Shown here: positions 5,337 to 6,092 of the stretch, piece by piece | How positions within the stretch are numbered: position 1 is the stretch's first letter | Layout: every line of letters begins with the position of its first letter | Assembly: GCA_030637245.1 (NCBI GenBank) | Contig: DAOVVI010000109.1 | Span: 1-6,092 of the forward strand | Source: Cyclobacteriaceae bacterium | Lineage (GTDB): Bacteria > Bacteroidota > Bacteroidia > Cytophagales > Cyclobacteriaceae | DNA: 6,092 nucleotides | Direction: 5' to 3' | Made by a program: the position numbers and the translations under genes | Notes under the pieces: model-generated | Database searches by the model: none | What the model was told of the DNA's origin: nothing | What the model saw: only the letters and a program-made list of their open reading frames with translations

Positions 5337-5374
5337 AAAAAAGCAAAGTAATGTAGTGATTACTTTGCTTTTTT
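5337..5374 (-). terminator. Perfect 16-bp hairpin between YCII and sigma genes: terminator or attenuator
   Basis: AAAAAAGCAAAGTAAT (5337-5352) and ATTACTTTGCTTTTTT (5359-5374) are perfect complements around a 6-base loop. Transcribed from the minus strand, the 3' arm ends in six U residues, giving an intrinsic-terminator shape, bidirectional by symmetry. It lies 14 bases past the YCII stop and 4 bases before the sigma ATG, leaving no room for a separate sigma promoter between hairpin and gene. It probably lowers sigma expression relative to YCII, by partial termination or by occluding the ribosome site. Confidence 0.75.
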
Positions 5375-5388
5375 GGAAATCATCGGAC

Positions 5389-5730
5389 TTACATGGACAT
5401 AATTTCTCTGACTTCCACAGATCCGTCATGCTCATAAATCGGACAGCCTTTTGATATCTCAACTGCATCATCCAAATTTGACGCATTTACGATTAAATAT
5501 CCACCTACGATTTCATTGCCCTCGGCGAAAGGACCATCCGTAATTGTTGCTCCGGCCTTTACAACCACTTTGCCTTCTTTACCCAAAGGTAGTCCGTCAA
5601 CGAGCTGGCCACTGCCGGCCAGGCCTCCCATCCAGTTTTTCCAAATTTCCATATGGGCCTGCATTTCTTCCGGTGATTGTTGGGTTCTTGCGGCGTCTCC
5701 GCCTCTGAATAAATACAAAAACTTTGTCAT
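5389..5730 (-). CDS. YCII/DGPF-domain protein, partner of the ECF42 sigma factor
   Basis: This 113-residue soluble protein of the YCII-related family (PF03795-type dimeric alpha-beta barrel) begins with strand MTKFLYLFRGG, continues with the helix PEEMQAHMEIWKNWMGGL (20-37) and carries the name-giving ITDGPFAEG around residues 63-71. Strand GGYLIVNAS and helix LDDAVEISKGCPIYEHDGSVEVRE complete the fold. Full length for the family. The biochemical function is unsettled; DGPF proteins are the conserved neighbours and likely targets of ECF42 sigma factors. The gene is upstream of the sigma gene on the same strand with a 56-base gap. No Shine-Dalgarno sequence precedes the ATG. Base composition is clearly more GC-rich than that of the cassette genes. 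Confidence 0.92.
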   Translation of the reverse strand: MTKFLYLFRGGDAARTQQSPEEMQAHMEIWKNWMGGLAGSGQLVDGLPLGKEGKVVVKAGATITDGPFAEGNEIVGGYLIVNASNLDDAVEISKGCPIYEHDGSVEVREIMSM

Positions 5731-5786
5731 GATTATTATTAGTTAAGTTTAACAAAAGATTAATATTATTTGATTTTCATTACCAT

Positions 5787-5813
5787 GACGTATGAGATAA
5801 TGCAAAGGGGACA
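5787..5813 (-). promoter_or_regulatory. Candidate ECF-type promoter of the YCII-sigma operon
   Basis: On the minus strand TGTCCC (5813-5808) is followed after 17 bases by CGTC (5790-5787). The TGTC...CGTC combination with 16-17 bp spacing is typical of promoters used by ECF41/ECF42-type sigma factors. Transcription would start near 5780, giving a leader of about 50 bases before the YCII start. It implies that the encoded sigma factor drives its own operon. Confidence 0.5.
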
Positions 5814-5866
5814 AAAAAGTTTTATTTTTTTATTGGCGTCATGAGAAAATTAAATTCATTCATCGC

Positions 5867-5904
5867 CTTCGCATAGCCGCTACGGTAGCGCTCCTACTCC
5901 GAAG
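5867..5904. repeat. REP-like hairpin
   Basis: The outer arms CTTCG (5867-5871) and CGAAG (5900-5904) enclose CGCTAC (5878-5883) and GTAGCG (5885-5890), complementary around a single G. GC-rich against an AT-rich background, it resembles a dispersed extragenic palindrome rather than a terminator, as no T tract adjoins it. Confidence 0.4.
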
Positions 5905-5980
5905 TTATTTCTTCCAAGGAGAAGCAAGGAGAAAATGATGCTTTTTTGTCCACATGGAAGCTCTTTAACTAACCTAAATA

Positions 5981-6036
5981 TTTCAGGAGTTAATTATTGG
6001 TGCTTGTAAAGAATTAGAAATCGCACCCTCCTGAAA
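5981..6036. repeat. Two-tier stem-loop
   Basis: TTTCAGGAG (5981-5989) pairs perfectly with CTCCTGAAA (6028-6036), and inside it GGTGC (5999-6003) pairs with GCACC (6023-6027), separated by an AT-rich bulge on one side only and with a 19-base loop. No T tract follows. The function is unknown. Confidence 0.45.
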
Positions 6037-6092
6037 GGCTGGACATTGAATAATACAGGACTTGTTAAGGTTAATTGCTTAGTTTTGACTAA

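Larger units (their letters stand above)
5747..6092. other. Gene-free right end with two hairpin repeats
   Basis: Apart from the candidate promoter, I see no gene here on either strand. A 24-codon frame at 5935-6009 has a GGAG motif in front but no recognisable product. CATGACG (5784-5790) and CGTCATG (5837-5843) are an exact inverted pair. The rest is described as the two hairpin repeats below. Confidence 0.5.

Noticed and set aside
5516..5746. 76-codon open frame on the plus strand
   Set aside because: It is antisense to the YCII gene, which has clear family motifs and full length.
5948..5953. TGTCCA on the plus strand as a second ECF -35 element
   Set aside because: No CGTC-like -10 element follows at 16-18 bases and no gene lies downstream in the window.
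5935..6009. 24-codon frame with a GGAG motif in front
   Set aside because: It is too short to judge, its end runs into the two-tier stem-loop, and no family resemblance is seen.

Overview
The window looks like Bacteroidota chromosomal or metagenomic DNA. It is AT-rich, Shine-Dalgarno sequences are weak or absent, one gene has a TAnnTTTG-type -7 box, and it encodes an outer-membrane barrel ending in Phe behind a signal peptide that ends in SFSQ. I cannot name a genus.

Left third (1-2040, + strand): two very AT-rich genes, a secreted protein of about ten TPR repeats and a small SAM-dependent methyltransferase, are each packed between attC-like inverted-repeat sites (31-148, 1378-1445, and a broken one starting at 2032). 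The two ends of each unit are exact reverse complements of each other and differ between units (TTATGCAA/TTGCATAA; TTGTAGTGC/GCACTACAA). This is the signature of integron gene cassettes. No integrase gene is in the window, so at most this is the edge of an integron or an attC cluster lacking an integrase.

Middle (2040-3135): the third attC-like site is interrupted by the 3' end of a group IIC intron lying antisense to the cassettes. Domain VI with its bulged A, domain V with a CGC triad, and the last ~83 codons of the maturase are all readable. The intron is dead: one palindromic insert splits domain V, and another puts two stops into the maturase. Upstream of about 2390 the maturase homology ends, and the next 700 bp is a dense run of hairpins and inverted repeats, including a 161-bp long inverted repeat, with no convincing gene.

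Right half (3136-5730, - strand): ordinary chromosomal genes. A YCII/DGPF-domain protein lies upstream of a 401-residue ECF42-type sigma factor with the family's long C-terminal extension, and an outer-membrane beta-barrel protein follows downstream. A candidate ECF-type promoter (TGTCCC-N17-CGTC) lies upstream of the YCII gene, suggesting autoregulation. A perfect 16-bp hairpin with a U tract sits between the YCII and sigma genes, ending four bases before the sigma start codon. The last ~350 bp hold no gene, only two hairpin-forming repeats.
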